A DNA stretch of 22,087 bases. It comes from DAOTZR01 sp034432595 (lineage in GTDB: Bacteria > Chloroflexota > Anaerolineae > B4-G1 > SLSP01). The notes beneath the pieces are model-generated. The model was not told the origin of the DNA. It saw only the letters and a list, made by a program, of their open reading frames with translations, and did no database searches. Where the stretch lies: NCBI GenBank assembly GCA_034432595.1, contig DAOUBT010000053.1, forward strand, positions 1 to 22,087, read 5' to 3'. Within the stretch, counting starts at the first letter, position 1. Every line of letters starts with the position of its first letter. Below, piece by piece: positions 1 through 7,355 of this stretch. Made by a program: the position numbers and the translations under genes.

Positions 1-14
1 GGGGGGGGGGCTAT

Positions 15-166
15 GGCATTGCCTGGGCCCACCCCCAACAGAAAGGCAATGCCTTCGCCCACCCCCAACAGAAAGGCAATGCCTTTGACCACCCCCCAAC
101 AGAAAGACAATGCCTTTGTGCAGCCCAACCATGAAAGCAATACCTTTGCCCAGCCCAACCATGAAG
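15..166. repeat. 30-31 bp imperfect tandem repeat, five units
   Basis: Five consecutive units start at 15, 45, 75, 106 and 137, with lengths 30, 30, 31, 31 and 30 bp. Each opens with a near-palindromic core, GGCAATGCCT or a variant, followed by a C-rich segment such as CCCACCCCCAACAGAAA. The last two units diverge to CAGCCCAACCATGAA. There are no unique spacers, so this is a minisatellite rather than a CRISPR. The open frame through it is only a translation of the repeat. Confidence 0.85.
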
Positions 167-223
167 CACACCTTCCGCACCTTAAAATCCAAGACTATAG
201 CCATTTTCTGGCAGCGTGAGTAT

Positions 224-337
224 GCCGCCGCAACGCCCACCGATCCATCGGCGGGCTATAGCTACTAAGGCGGACAGGGCCGCCTCAACCCACTTCAGCG
301 GGCTTCGTAGTCCTGGCACGGGGGTTTATCCCCGTGC
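224..337. repeat. Interspersed repeat with terminal hairpin, copy 1
   Basis: The segment contains GGCGGGCTATAGC, CTTCAGCGGGCTT (293-305) and CCGCCGCAACGCC (225-237). It ends in a perfect 8-bp stem, GCACGGGG/CCCCGTGC with loop GTTTAT, at 316-337. A diverged copy in inverted orientation occurs at about 2146-2185, sharing the reverse complements of the 13-mers at 293-305 and 225-237. The arrangement looks like a genome-wide intergenic mosaic repeat, but other genomic copies cannot be checked here. Confidence 0.55.
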
Positions 338-478
338 GAACCAGCGCGCACGATGGCCGCACGCCGCAACCCGGCCACGCTGTCAGGGTGATCCATGCGT
401 TGGATTTCCCAATAGTGCCGAATTCCGCCAGTTTTGGGGGCGGAATGTAGGATATTTTCATTTTCAGGAGGTTATACG

Positions 479-1285
479 ATGGGTGCACTCTTTGTGATCG
501 CTTTGCTCGTTGGTTTATGGGGGATACAGGAGCTGCAACGCCGCGAACCACGCTTCGTGGTCGTCTGCTTTATCGCTCTCCCCATCCTGCTCACGCCCTA
601 TTGGGCGCGCGTGTACCACACGGACCTGTTCCACTGGGTCAAGATTTTCTCCGTGATTGCCGGCGTGCTCTGGTTTACCGCGCTGCGCTATACACGCCTG
701 GGCAAGCAACGCTGGGCCTATTACGGCGTGCTCTTCATCCTGGCGGCCAACATCCTGGAAGCGGTGTTGCAGGACCTGAGCGGCGGACATCTGGCGCACT
801 ACCTCAACGCCGCCGCGGGGATTCTGCTCATCGTGACCCTGTTCGGCCGCTTAGAGACGATTCAGGTCAACACGCAAAGCCGCATCCGCGACCTGGAATG
901 GGGCAGCATGACCCTGGCCTGGGTCATCGGCTACACCATCTGGAACTGGACCTTTGTCTTTTTGCAGTATCCATGGAACGCCGGGAAGCACATTGCCGTG
1001 TTGGGCGCGGCGCTCATCGTGGGCCTGATGGACCCCAAACGCTGGTTGCAGGCACGGGCCTTCACGCTCGGCACGTATCTCATGTTCCTCTTCAGCTTTC
1101 CAACTTTCGTCGAAGCCGCTGCCGACACCTCGGCGTGGAGCACGTCCACCACGGAACTGCTCGCAGCGGGACTTTCCATTGCCTTCATGGTGGTGTACAC
1201 GGCCTGGTTTGCGTTGCGCTTCCTGCCCTTGAGCTGCCCTATCCGCAAACGCTTCTTCGAGAAGCCCGCGACGCAAGTGAAGTAA
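479..1285 (+). CDS. DUF5692-like multi-pass membrane protein
   Basis: A 268-residue integral membrane protein of unknown function. The start ATG at 479 is chosen because AGGAGGT (466-472) sits six bases upstream; a TTG at 434 in the same frame has no such site. About eight hydrophobic segments alternate with short polar loops. The stretches FHWVKIFSVIAG and AANILEAVLQD, plus a later WNWTFVF segment, resemble what I remember of DUF5692 family proteins, which are similar or slightly longer. No catalytic motif is visible. It is transcribed alone, closed by a strong terminator at 1301. Family assignment is from memory; the membrane topology is directly visible. Confidence 0.75.
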   Translation: MGALFVIALLVGLWGIQELQRREPRFVVVCFIALPILLTPYWARVYHTDLFHWVKIFSVIAGVLWFTALRYTRLGKQRWAYYGVLFILAANILEAVLQDLSGGHLAHYLNAAAGILLIVTLFGRLETIQVNTQSRIRDLEWGSMTLAWVIGYTIWNWTFVFLQYPWNAGKHIAVLGAALIVGLMDPKRWLQARAFTLGTYLMFLFSFPTFVEAAADTSAWSTSTTELLAAGLSIAFMVVYTAWFALRFLPLSCPIRKRFFEKPATQVK

Positions 1286-1300
1286 GCGCTTCTGACACCC

Positions 1301-1337
1301 AAAGGCGGAGAGGATCGCCTCTCCGCCTTTGCTTTTA
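1301..1337 (+). terminator. Rho-independent terminator after DUF5692-like gene
   Basis: A long perfect stem, AAGGCGGAGAGG paired with CCTCTCCGCCTT around a short ATCG loop, is followed by TGCTTTT. It begins 16 bases after the stop codon at 1285. Confidence 0.85.
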
Positions 1338-1506
1338 TCCCATATTCCGCAGTAAAAAGCAGCTTATCAGGTTTTTATCCCCCACAGGATGGCTGAAAAT
1401 GGCCTATTTTTAACCGGTCACCCCCACCATCACCGGGAACCGGTTGTCAGTTAAGGGCGTTGCGTCACATCGTTTCCGCTCCCAAATCGGGCAAATAATC
1501 CTGAAA

Positions 1507-1740
1507 TTAGCACGAAGCAGGTACGGCATGTGGGTTCACATAGTGTCCTTTTTTCCAATCCAGGTGAACGAAAACGCAGCCATCGTTGGTAAGCAACTCC
1601 CGAAGTAAAACGAGGCGCTTTCTCAAAAGCCCTCGGACAGCAGGTCTTTTCCTTGTTCCAGCAGTTCAATGATGTGACAGCGGTGATGGTCGGTCAGTTG
1701 GGGCTTTTGAGCCTCCCTTGCGAATCCAGATTTGTACTTA
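1507..1740 (-). pseudogene. Remnant of adenine-specific DNA methyltransferase (Mod-like)
   Basis: Two minus-strand fragments lie in different frames. The downstream one (about 1507-1617) reads RLVLLRELL followed by TNDGCVFVHLDWKKGHY. It matches the conserved segment of Mod-type N6-adenine methyltransferases, where the usual text is close to LLxxDGSIYVHCDWxxGHY. A stop follows soon after at 1507-1509. The upstream one (about 1623-1740) reads KPQLTDHHRCHIIELLEQG and may be another part of the same gene, ending in an in-frame TGA at 1623-1625. The frame change and missing catalytic DPPY and SAM motifs show that it is dead. The family of the first fragment is fairly clear; the second is tentative. 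Confidence 0.5.
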
Positions 1741-1760
1741 ACTACAATTCTACGCGCTGG

Positions 1761-1790
1761 AATTATACTTTGAAGTGCAAAAGTATAATT
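1761..1790. promoter_or_regulatory. Palindromic operator-like element
   Basis: A perfect 11-bp inverted repeat, AATTATACTTT (1761-1771) and AAAGTATAATT (1780-1790), is separated by eight bases. TATAAT hexamers occur on both strands. It sits between the Fic-type remnant and the methyltransferase remnant, so it may be a surviving operator or promoter of that lost locus. No regulator gene is visible nearby. Confidence 0.4.
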
Positions 1791-1793
1791 TTA

Positions 1794-1985
1794 CTACCCG
1801 GATGTGCGCTCTTCTCCAATCACGTTCAGGATCTCAGTTGCCACATAGGTCTTGCCATAAACCGCCTCGCCGGTCAACTGCAAGATACCCGCCTGCACGA
1901 GCTTTTCCACGTTGCGTTGCGCGCTGGGATAAGAGCCAACCTGGAGCAAACGCCTGGCTTGTGGAATCGTAAGGATTGGGTTGCA
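1794..1985 (-). pseudogene. Remnant: C-terminal winged helix of Fic-family protein
   Basis: The minus-strand frame reads NPILTIPQARRLLQVGSYPS, then AQRNVEKLVQAGILQLTGEA, then VYGKTYVATEIL, with a stop at 1794-1796. This is the typical helix-turn-helix tail of Fic/DOC-type AMP-transferases, which end with a winged helix of the form LTxxQAAxLLxVSxxTAxRxVxxLVxAGIL. Nothing upstream in this frame resembles the Fic catalytic core (HPFxxGNGR), and a stop occurs about 60 bases upstream. It is a truncated relic, not a working gene. Another family sharing this wing is possible. Confidence 0.5.
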
Positions 1986-2145
1986 AAAAGCGAATCCGCC
2001 AGACGCAAAGTCAGGACAGAGGTTACAAACAAACCGCTGTCAAAAAGAGGATAACCGCGCCAATGCTCACACCGCGTGGCTGGGATCGGCCATAGAAGCG
2101 GGCTTATCTCTGGATGGCGACGTGAAGCGCGTGACATCAACCGCA

Positions 2146-2185
2146 AAGCCCGCTGAAGCGGCCAGGGCCGCCGGCGTTGCGGCGG
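2146..2185. repeat. Interspersed repeat, copy 2 (inverted relative to copy 1)
   Basis: AAGCCCGCTGAAG (2146-2158) and GGCGTTGCGGCGG (2173-2185) are exact reverse complements of 293-305 and 225-237. The distance between the blocks is shorter than in copy 1, so one copy has lost or gained internal sequence. It abuts the 3' end of the EamA gene. Confidence 0.5.
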
Positions 2186-2190
2186 ATGGG

Positions 2191-2601
2191 TTACGCCGAA
2201 AGCAACACCAGCGCGATGAGGGCCAGAATGGCGCCGACGCCCTGCCGCAGGGTGAGCGGTTCTCGCAGGAAAATCAGCGCAAGCAGGATGACCACCAGTG
2301 GATACAGCGCCGTCACCATCACCACCGAGGTGGTGGAGGGGGCACGCTGGAGCGCGGCGAAAAAGCACAGGGTCCCCACCGCTCCAGCCAGCCCCGTCAG
2401 GAAGGCGTAGAGCACGCCATGGGGATGGTAAGCCGGACGAAAGCGCAGCCAGGCCAGGACCAGAAAAAGCACCGGCAAGCCGCCCAGCGTCTGATAGACC
2501 AGCGCATCCCGCGGCGAAAGGTGCAGCGTAGCCAGCCTGGGGAAAAAGCCCCACAGACCATACAATACCGTCGCCAGCAAAGCCAGAACAATCCAGTGCA
2601 T
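2191..2601 (-). CDS. Small single-domain EamA-type transporter
   Basis: A 136-residue hydrophobic protein with about five membrane segments, half the size of the usual ten-helix DMT/EamA permeases. It therefore probably works as a dimer, as the small multidrug-resistance-like members do. The pattern is characteristic of EamA: an N-terminal TVLYGLWGFFPRLA, the central FFAALQRAPSTTSVVMVTALY and the final FLREPLTLRQGVGAILAL. The ATG at 2599-2601 is preceded by a GGAG-type ribosome binding site. It follows tsaD by 57 bases on the same strand and may share its transcript. The substrate cannot be told from sequence. Confidence 0.85.
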   Translation of the reverse strand: MHWIVLALLATVLYGLWGFFPRLATLHLSPRDALVYQTLGGLPVLFLVLAWLRFRPAYHPHGVLYAFLTGLAGAVGTLCFFAALQRAPSTTSVVMVTALYPLVVILLALIFLREPLTLRQGVGAILALIALVLLSA

Positions 2602-2658
2602 GAGACTCCTTACGTCAGGGAAGTTAGAACCGCAAACCAGGCGGCGCGTATCCCGCGG

Positions 2659-3681
2659 CTACTGTAACCGCAGACCGGGTTCGACATCAAGCTCCCAGCC
2701 CGCGCGCACGCCGGCCCAGAAGCGATACGTGCCGCAGGCGCCAATCATGGCCGCGTTATCGGTACACAGGGAAAGCGGCGCCGTGTACACCGGTATCGTC
2801 AGACGCGCGCGCACGGCCATGCGCAGCGCGGTGTTGGCGGAGACGCCCCCCGAAAGGAGCACGGCGCGCACGCCGTAGGCCTGCGCCGCCTGTGCTGTCT
2901 TCTCCGCCAGGATTTCCGTCACCGCCGCCTGGAAGGAGGCCGCCAGGTCCGCCACCACGCGCGGACGCAGCCGCTCGCCATACGGTTGTACCACGCGCAA
3001 CACCGCCGTTTTGAGGCCGCTGAAACTAAAATTGTACGTCCCCGGCAGGCGCGCGCGCGGGAAATCGTAGGCGTTGGGATTGCCTCCCGCAGCAGCCTGC
3101 TCAATCGCCGGCCCGCCCGGATAGCTTAGATGCAGCATCCGCGCCACCTTGTCAAACGCCTCGCCCGCAGCATCGTCGAGCGTGCTCCCCAGAACCTCAT
3201 AGCGACCGTGATCCCGCATCAACACCAGATCGGTGTGCCCGCCGGAGACAATCAGGATGAGCACGGGAAACTCGATGCGCCCATCCGCGGCGCCCGGCGC
3301 GCCGGTCTTGAGCCAGTGCACGTAGACATGCCCCTCCAGATGATTGACCGGCACGAGCGGCAGGCCGCGCGCCAGGGCCGCGCCCTTGGCGTAATTCACG
3401 CCCACCAGCAGCGACCCCGGCAGGCCCGGCCCGTAAGTCACCGCGATGGCGTCCAGGTCGCCCCAGGCAACGTGCGCCTCACGCAACGCCTGCTCCACCA
3501 CCGTGCCAATCGCTTCCATGTGGGCGCGTGAAGCCAGCTCCGGAAAAACCCCGCCATACGGCGCGTGCAGGGCAATCTGCGAGGCGATCACGTTGGAAAG
3601 GATGGTATCGCCGTTTTCGATCACCGCCGCAGCCGTTTCATCGCAGGAGGTTTCGATCCCCAAAATGCGCGTCCGTTCCAT
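2659..3681 (-). CDS. tsaD: tRNA N6-adenosine threonylcarbamoyltransferase TsaD
   Basis: TsaD (Kae1/Qri7/YgjD family) transfers the threonylcarbamoyl group from TC-AMP to A37 of tRNAs that read ANN codons, acting with TsaB and TsaE in the cytoplasm. From the ATG at 3679-3681 the protein is 340 residues, the normal length. GIETSCDET (8-16) opens the ASKHA-type ATPase fold, PELASRAH lies near 47-54, and HLEGH (114-118) is the metal-binding motif. SGGHTDLVL, DDAAGEAFDKVARML and a C-terminal CTDNAAMIGACG follow. A start nine codons upstream would overlap the preceding gene; the chosen one has a GAGGGAGA ribosome binding site. tsaB and tsaE are not in the window. Confidence 0.96.
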   Translation of the reverse strand: MERTRILGIETSCDETAAAVIENGDTILSNVIASQIALHAPYGGVFPELASRAHMEAIGTVVEQALREAHVAWGDLDAIAVTYGPGLPGSLLVGVNYAKGAALARGLPLVPVNHLEGHVYVHWLKTGAPGAADGRIEFPVLILIVSGGHTDLVLMRDHGRYEVLGSTLDDAAGEAFDKVARMLHLSYPGGPAIEQAAAGGNPNAYDFPRARLPGTYNFSFSGLKTAVLRVVQPYGERLRPRVVADLAASFQAAVTEILAEKTAQAAQAYGVRAVLLSGGVSANTALRMAVRARLTIPVYTAPLSLCTDNAAMIGACGTYRFWAGVRAGWELDVEPGLRLQ

Positions 3682-3691
3682 ACTTTCTCCC

Positions 3692-4696
3692 TCAGAAGGT
3701 GCGTCCAATAAGCTGATGGGTAAGATCGGAAAGCGCCGCCTGCGCCGTCCCCGTCCCGCCCGCCCGCGCCAGAGCAGCGAGGGCGCGCGCGTGCCAATCC
3801 CGCGCCAGCGCTTCCGTGTAGGCGCGGCTGCCGGCCTCTTCCAACAAAGCCAGGGCGCGCGTCACCCAGGCGGTGGCGTCGGCAGGCGTCTCGTTCCACA
3901 AGGCGCGCAGCGCTGCGCTGTGCGCCAATCCATGCAAAATAGGGAGCGACTTCTTGCGCCGCAGCAGATCGGAGCCAACCGGCTTGCCGGTGCGCTGCGG
4001 ATCGCCCCACAGGCCGAGCAGGTCATCTTCCATCTGGAAGGTCATGCCCAGGGCGTGGCCGAACTCGCGCAGCGCCGCCATACGTTCCGCAGGGGCCTGC
4101 GCCAGCAAGCCGCCCAGCTCGCAGGATAGCGCCAGCAGGGCCGCCGTCTTGCCGCCAACCATCTCCAGGTACGCCTCCACGCTCACGTCGGCGCGCGTCT
4201 CAAAGCCGATGTCCAGGAACTGCCCTTCCGTGATGCGCAACACGGTCGTGTTGAAACGCTGCAGCGCGTCCAGCACCAGCGCAGGCGGCAGGCCGGTCTC
4301 GTGGAGGCGCAGGAATGCGGCATAGGCCAGGGTGAAGAGCGCATCACCGGCGTTGAGCGCCTGCGGCACCCCCCATAAGGTCCACAGCGTCTCGCGTCCA
4401 CGCCGCAGGCGGTCGCCATCTTCGATGTCGTCGTGGATGAGCGTGAAATTATGCAGCAGTTCGATCGCCGCCGCGGCAGGCAGGGCCTGCTGCCACACCC
4501 CGCCTTGCGCCTCACAACTCAACAGGAGGAGGAGCGGGCGAATCCGTTTGCCCGCCGGGAGTTGCACCGGCTGCAGGTCACGGTCGGCCCATCCGAGATG
4601 GTAGCGCAGCATCCCGTACAGCTCGCGGTAGGTTGCGGTGCGCTCCAGCACCACCTCCTGCATGAAAGCTTCGAGCGCTTGAAGATAGGTTTGCAT
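3692..4696 (-). CDS. Polyprenyl (all-trans) diphosphate synthase
   Basis: A 334-residue class I trans-isoprenyl diphosphate synthase that condenses isopentenyl diphosphate onto an allylic diphosphate. GKRIRP (49-54) is the diphosphate-binding start motif and DDIED with the following RRG (89-100) the first Asp-rich motif. EGQFLDI (157-163), GGKTAAL (181-187) and the second Asp region QMEDDLLGLWGD (221-232) follow. The last has DDLLG in place of strict DDxxD, a pattern I associate with a geranylgeranyl/long-chain subgroup. The start at 4694-4696 has a GAGG upstream. It sits 11 bases before tsaD and downstream of IPP isomerase on the same strand, fitting an isoprenoid cluster. Product chain length cannot be fixed from sequence. 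Confidence 0.93.
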   Translation of the reverse strand: MQTYLQALEAFMQEVVLERTATYRELYGMLRYHLGWADRDLQPVQLPAGKRIRPLLLLLSCEAQGGVWQQALPAAAAIELLHNFTLIHDDIEDGDRLRRGRETLWTLWGVPQALNAGDALFTLAYAAFLRLHETGLPPALVLDALQRFNTTVLRITEGQFLDIGFETRADVSVEAYLEMVGGKTAALLALSCELGGLLAQAPAERMAALREFGHALGMTFQMEDDLLGLWGDPQRTGKPVGSDLLRRKKSLPILHGLAHSAALRALWNETPADATAWVTRALALLEEAGSRAYTEALARDWHARALAALARAGGTGTAQAALSDLTHQLIGRTF

Positions 4697-4795
4697 GATG
4701 ACCTCGTTTCTAAGCATTAAGATCCCTGTGATCCGCAAGGGTCAATCAACCAGCCCAGGTTCGCGACGGTTAGCCGCTTGCGCAGCCCCTGCCCG

Positions 4796-5830
4796 TCAGG
4801 ACGCGCCATCCGCCCGCACGATGGGCGCATGGCGCAAGGCCGCCAGGTCGCGCGCACCGACGGCAAACATGGCGATGCGCAGTTGCGTTTCCAGCACCTG
4901 CAACAGGCGCAGGGTCGCTTCCACCGATTCGAGCGCCGGCTGCAGGAAGGGCCGCGCCAGAGAGGCCAGGTCCGCGCCCAGGGCGATGCTTTTGGCGATG
5001 TCCACGCCGTCGCGTACCCCGCCGCTGGCGATGATAAGCGCTGCGGGGGCGACGGCGCGCGCCTGACGCACGGCCTCCGCCGTCGGCGTGCCCCAATCCC
5101 GAAACGCTGCGGCCACGGCCTGCGCGGCGGGATCGGTATGACGATAGCGCTCAACCTGACTCCAGGATGTGCCGCCCGCACCGGCCACGTCCAGGGCTGC
5201 CACGCCGGCCTCCACCAGCCATTGCACCACCTGCGGGGAAAGCCCCCACCCCACTTCTTTGACGATGACCGGCACCGGAAGAGCACGACACACTTCGGCA
5301 ATGCGCGGCAACAGACCGGCAAAGCGCGTCTGACCCTCCGGCTGTAGCGCCTCCTGCAAGGGGTTGAGGTGGAGGATGAGCGCGTCGGCCTCAATCATCT
5401 CCACCAGGCGCTGACAATCGGCCACGCCGTAGCCGTAGTTAAGCTGCACCGCGCCGAGATTGGCACACAGCACCACGTCCGGCGCGTAACGCCGCACGGC
5501 GAAGGTCTGCGCCGCCGCCGCGTCCTCCAACGCCGCACGCATCGAGCCAAGGCCAAGGCCAACGCCAGCCGCCTGCGCCGCCTCGGCCAGCACGCGGTTG
5601 ATGCGGCCCCCCAACGGCGAGCCGCCCGTCATGGAAGCGATGAACAAGGGCAGGCGCAGGCTGCGCCCCCACAGCGTGAGGCGCGTGTCCACGTCTTCCA
5701 GGTTCAGCTCCGGCAAGGCCTGATGCACCAGCCGGTACGCTTCAAAACCCGCTGTCAGCGTCCCGAAAGAAACATCTTCTTCCAGGTTGATGCGAATGTG
5801 ATCGTCTTTGCGCGATTCGGTTTGATTCAT
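4796..5830 (-). CDS. fni: Type 2 isopentenyl-diphosphate delta-isomerase
   Basis: FMN- and NADPH-dependent isomerase that interconverts IPP and DMAPP, supplying the starter for the polyprenyl synthase downstream. It has 344 residues, the usual length. RKDDHI (7-12) is the N-terminal signature. ASMTGG (65-70) and GLGSMR (93-98) bind FMN and substrate, HLNPLQEALQPEG (154-166) holds the catalytic-region residues, and VIVKEVGWG (188-196), a C-terminal ASGGVRDG and ALGAD phosphate-binding loop follow. The start ATG at 5828-5830 lacks a good ribosome binding site. No in-frame alternative keeps the RKDDHI motif, so the start stands. A gap of about 100 bases without features separates it from the synthase. 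Confidence 0.95.
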   Translation of the reverse strand: MNQTESRKDDHIRINLEEDVSFGTLTAGFEAYRLVHQALPELNLEDVDTRLTLWGRSLRLPLFIASMTGGSPLGGRINRVLAEAAQAAGVGLGLGSMRAALEDAAAAQTFAVRRYAPDVVLCANLGAVQLNYGYGVADCQRLVEMIEADALILHLNPLQEALQPEGQTRFAGLLPRIAEVCRALPVPVIVKEVGWGLSPQVVQWLVEAGVAALDVAGAGGTSWSQVERYRHTDPAAQAVAAAFRDWGTPTAEAVRQARAVAPAALIIASGGVRDGVDIAKSIALGADLASLARPFLQPALESVEATLRLLQVLETQLRIAMFAVGARDLAALRHAPIVRADGAS

Positions 5831-5953
5831 GCAACGTTTATCCCGGATTGGGGTTATACAGGTAGCTGCATCTTACACTAAGGGACGCGGGAAGTCAAAC
5901 GAAATCCGGGCAAGGCGTTGGTTGATTGCTGAAAAGAGGGGCGCGAGTTTACC

Positions 5954-5981
5954 TTGACTTTTCCTTTGCTCAAAGTAGAAT
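5954..5981 (+). promoter_or_regulatory. Sigma-70-type promoter of acpP
   Basis: TTGACT (5954-5959) and TAGAAT (5976-5981) are separated by 16 bases. Immediately downstream AGCCTG-CAT-CAGGCT (5982-5996) forms a 6-bp hairpin that would begin near the expected transcription start. The rest of the 5831-6026 intergenic gap must also hold the divergent fni promoter; TATAAC on the minus strand near 5853 is only a weak candidate. Confidence 0.65.
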
Positions 5982-6026
5982 AGCCTGCATCAGGCTAAAA
6001 CAAGCATTCTCTTCAGGAGGGAACTT

Positions 6027-6263
6027 ATGGATACGTTCGAGAAGGTCAAGAGCATCATCGTGGACATTTTGGGCGTTGAGGAAGACAAGGTCACGCTGGA
6101 AGCGAACTTCCGCGATGATCTGGGTGCTGATTCGCTCGACCTCGTTGAGCTGATTATGGAATTCGAGGCGCAGTTCGGCGGTGAGATTACCGACGAGGAC
6201 GCGCAGAAGATTAAGACCGTGAAGGACGCTGTCGAATACCTCGAAGCGCGCCTGAACGCTTAG
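6027..6263 (+). CDS. acpP: Acyl carrier protein
   Basis: A 78-residue acidic four-helix carrier for growing acyl chains in fatty-acid synthesis. The phosphopantetheine attachment site is Ser36 within GADSLDLVEL. The helix II-III region (EFEAQFGGEITDEDAQKI) follows, with GGE in place of the more usual GLE/GIE, and VKDAVEYLEARL is the C-terminal helix. AGGAGG at 6015-6020 is correctly spaced from the ATG. The gene stands alone with its own promoter and terminator rather than inside a fab cluster. Confidence 0.97.
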   Translation: MDTFEKVKSIIVDILGVEEDKVTLEANFRDDLGADSLDLVELIMEFEAQFGGEITDEDAQKIKTVKDAVEYLEARLNA

Positions 6264-6276
6264 ACTTCGTCAACGC

Positions 6277-6312
6277 AACAGGCCAGCGGAAGATGCCGCT
6301 GGCCTGTTTTTT
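6277..6312 (+). terminator. Rho-independent terminator after acpP
   Basis: AACAGGCCAGCGG (6277-6289) pairs with CCGCTGGCCTGTT around the loop AAGATG and runs into TTTTTT. The genes on both sides converge here (acpP plus, dppF-like minus), and the A-rich start of the stem could allow weaker termination in the other direction. Confidence 0.9.
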
Positions 6313-6326
6313 CATGCGCCACGTCC

Positions 6327-7355
6327 CTACTCCAGCGAACGCTCGGCGTAGTGACAGGCAACCGTGTGGCCGGGACGCAGCTCCCGCATCTGCGGTTCCT
6401 CTTGGGCGCAGCGCTCCGTGGCCCACGCGCAGCGCGGATGGAAGCGGCAACCGCTCGGCGGGTGAATGGGATTGGGGATCTCGCCCGCGGGCATGACGTG
6501 TTGTCGCCGTCGGTGCGGGTCCGGCACCGGCACGGCAGCGAGCAGCGCCTGCGTGTAGGGATGCAGCGGATGCGCGTACAGCTCCCGCAATTCCGCCACC
6601 TCCACCAGCTTCCCCAGGTACATAATCCCAATGCGATCGCAGATGTACTTCGCCGTGGCCAGGTCGTGCGTGATGAAAAGGTACGTGAGGTTAAATTCGC
6701 GCTTGAGCTGATTCATCAAGTCCAGTAGCAAAGCGCGCACACTCACATCCGCCATAGCGATAGGCTCATCCGCCAGAATCAAATCGGGGTGCGTGACCAG
6801 GGCACGCGCAATCACCGCGCGCTGCCGCTGCCCGCCCGAAATCTGATGCGGGAACTTGGAGTAGAAGTACTGCGCCGGTGCCAAGCCCACCTTCTCCAGC
6901 ATGTCAATGACGCGCTGATGCCGCTCGGCGGCGCTCATCTCCGGCGCGTGAATCTTCAGGCCGTAGCCAATCGCTTCCCCCAGCGCCATGCGCGGATTGA
7001 GGGAGGCCATCGGGTCCTGATAGATGATTTGCATCCGGCTGCGCAGGCGACGCAACGCATCGCCCTTGAGGTGGGTGATGTCCTGCCCGGCGAAACGCAC
7101 CGTGCCCGCGGTCGGCGTCTCCATGCGCACCACCAGCCGCCCGGTGGTGCTCTTGCCGCTGCCGCTTTCCCCGGCCAGGCCGAAAACCTCCCCGCGCCGA
7201 ATCTTAAAACTCACCCCATCCACCGCGTGGACGTATTCCTGCTTCCCGGCGGAAAGCAGGCGGTTCAACAGCCCCTGCTGCACCGGGAACCACTTTCGCA
7301 AATCCTCAACTTCAACCAGCCATTCATCCTGAGGCGCAATGGATGGTGCGTTCAT
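6327..7355 (-). CDS. Oligopeptide/dipeptide ABC transporter ATPase (DppF/OppF-like)
   Basis: A 342-residue ATPase, second of the pair driving the peptide-type importer. Walker A is GESGSGKST (62-70), the Q-loop IYQDPMASLNPR, the signature ISGGQRQR (172-179) and Walker B LILADEP (192-198). The D-loop reads AMAD rather than SALD, seen in some OppF-like proteins. The C-terminal oligo_HPY extension carries NPIHPPSGCRFHPRC with further cysteines, as in peptide and nickel importers. Its ATG overlaps the upstream dppD-like stop by ATGA, so translation is coupled. It is the last gene of the minus-strand operon. Substrate is not defined by sequence. Confidence 0.95.
   Translation of the reverse strand: MNAPSIAPQDEWLVEVEDLRKWFPVQQGLLNRLLSAGKQEYVHAVDGVSFKIRRGEVFGLAGESGSGKSTTGRLVVRMETPTAGTVRFAGQDITHLKGDALRRLRSRMQIIYQDPMASLNPRMALGEAIGYGLKIHAPEMSAAERHQRVIDMLEKVGLAPAQYFYSKFPHQISGGQRQRAVIARALVTHPDLILADEPIAMADVSVRALLLDLMNQLKREFNLTYLFITHDLATAKYICDRIGIMYLGKLVEVAELRELYAHPLHPYTQALLAAVPVPDPHRRRQHVMPAGEIPNPIHPPSGCRFHPRCAWATERCAQEEPQMRELRPGHTVACHYAERSLE

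Larger units (their letters stand above)
1..478. other. Repeat-rich non-coding leader region
   Basis: No convincing gene lies here. The stretch opens with ten G residues, possibly a contig-edge artefact. It continues with a 30-bp minisatellite (15-166) and an interspersed-repeat segment (about 224-337), and ends with the ribosome binding site of the first gene. Short open frames on both strands are low-complexity translations of the repeats or unrelated to any family I know. Confidence 0.6.
1338..2190. other. Gene-poor decayed region
   Basis: About 850 bases, visibly richer in A+T than the neighbours, without an intact gene. It holds broken remnants of a DNA methyltransferase (1507-1740) and of a Fic-type C-terminus (1794-1985), both on the minus strand. 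It also holds a palindrome at 1761-1790, a weaker inverted repeat (AACCGGT... at 1412 and 1438), and the second copy of the interspersed repeat near 2146-2185. The longer open frames crossing it show no family resemblance. Confidence 0.6.

Noticed and set aside
15..166. CRISPR-like spacing of repeats near the window start
   Set aside because: Units are strictly head to tail with no unique spacers, and no cas genes are visible.
1412..1445. Inverted repeat AACCGGTC...AACCGGTT
   Set aside because: Short arms with a loop of about 18 bases, no T-tract and no adjacent gene start; too weak to assign a role.
4000..4040. Second Asp-rich motif DDLLG of the polyprenyl synthase as a broken active site
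   Set aside because: The first two Asp are kept, and this variant with the following GDPxxTGKP is, from memory, a regular pattern in one branch of the family.
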